DNA of 64,000 nt from Prado023 sp963753075 (GTDB lineage: Bacteria > Actinomycetota > Actinomycetes > S36-B12 > CAIYMF01), in the NCBI GenBank assembly GCA_963753075.1, contig CAVWAR010000017.1:992001-1056000 (forward strand). The letters run 5' to 3'. Under the pieces are notes generated by a model. It was not told the DNA's origin. It saw nothing but the letters and a program-made list of their open reading frames with translations, and did not search any database. Below, in pieces: positions 63,964-64,000 of the stretch. The translations under genes and the position numbers were made by a program. Within the stretch, counting starts at the first letter, position 1; the number at the start of each line of letters is the position of its first letter.

Positions 63964-64000
63964 TCAGTGGGGACCCAGGGCGATGAGCCCCAGCGCGGCC
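63964..64000 (-). CDS. Possible 3' end of a gene entering from the right
   Basis: On the minus strand the last 37 bases read ALGLIALGPH followed by TGA, hydrophobic and in a plausible codon pattern. It could be the C terminus of a membrane protein whose main part lies outside the window. Too short to be sure. Confidence 0.25.
   Translation of the reverse strand, partial: AALGLIALGPH

Noticed and set aside
1..64000. CRISPR arrays, insertion sequences, prophage or rRNA genes
   Set aside because: No repeat-spacer pattern, transposase, integrase, phage structural gene or rRNA sequence was seen.

Overview
The window is high-GC DNA from an actinobacterium (Actinomycetota). The evidence is the strong G/C third-position bias, many GTG starts, many genes whose start codon lies only 6-7 bases behind a TANNNT -10 box (leaderless transcripts), and a gene order on the left side that matches Mycobacterium tuberculosis Rv3009c-Rv3032: gatB/gatA/gatC, ligA, a short MetE-like gene, mnmA, iscS, etfA/etfB, then a divergent GT4 glycosyltransferase. 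I cannot assign a genus. A heliorhodopsin gene suggests a free-living, light-exposed (perhaps aquatic) lineage; that is inference.

Left part (1-23.9 kb), mostly housekeeping. A truncated S51-like protein with a CysS-like tail; bioY; the gatCAB operon (tRNA-dependent Asn/Gln formation); ligA; the MetE-like protein; a Gfo/Idh oxidoreductase; azlCD; mnmA and iscS, which together supply and use sulfur for tRNA thiolation; a secreted glycosidase-like protein; etfBA; then on the plus strand a glycosyltransferase, a CPBP membrane protease and a three-gene 2-oxoacid dehydrogenase complex (E1 alpha, E1 beta, E2), followed by a convergent alpha/beta hydrolase.

Middle (24-40.3 kb), DNA repair and accessory genes. 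The sbcD-sbcC nuclease operon; a decayed Lrp/ctlX gene pair with three frameshifts and a probable fusion point; an AlkZ-like winged-helix protein; a lipoprotein; a bacterial NHEJ set (ku diverging from a separate ATP-dependent ligase and a separate LigD-type polymerase); a methyltransferase; a secreted DUF1906-like protein; a GNAT; a PLDc_N/SHOCT membrane protein; an unusual double-HTH regulator; and 5-oxoprolinase genes in which pxpA and pxpB are fused, followed by pxpC.

Right part (40.4-64 kb), signalling and stress. Three consecutive cyclic-di-GMP genes (two paralogous PAS-PAS-PAS-GGDEF proteins around a membrane GGDEF-EAL protein); an SH3/M15-like cell-wall protein; an epimerase-like protein; yaaA; a DUF6325 gene with a small Arg-rich partner; a TetR-ACT-like-GNAT fusion; sppA; DUF2237 and DUF309 genes; an unknown gene diverging from the heliorhodopsin; an osmoprotectant ABC transporter whose binding-protein gene faces the operon across a decayed 252-bp tandem duplication; an alcohol-dehydrogenase-like gene; and a hydrolase/TetR/DUF4260 operon with a textbook promoter.

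No rRNA, tRNA, insertion sequence, phage gene or CRISPR array was recognised.
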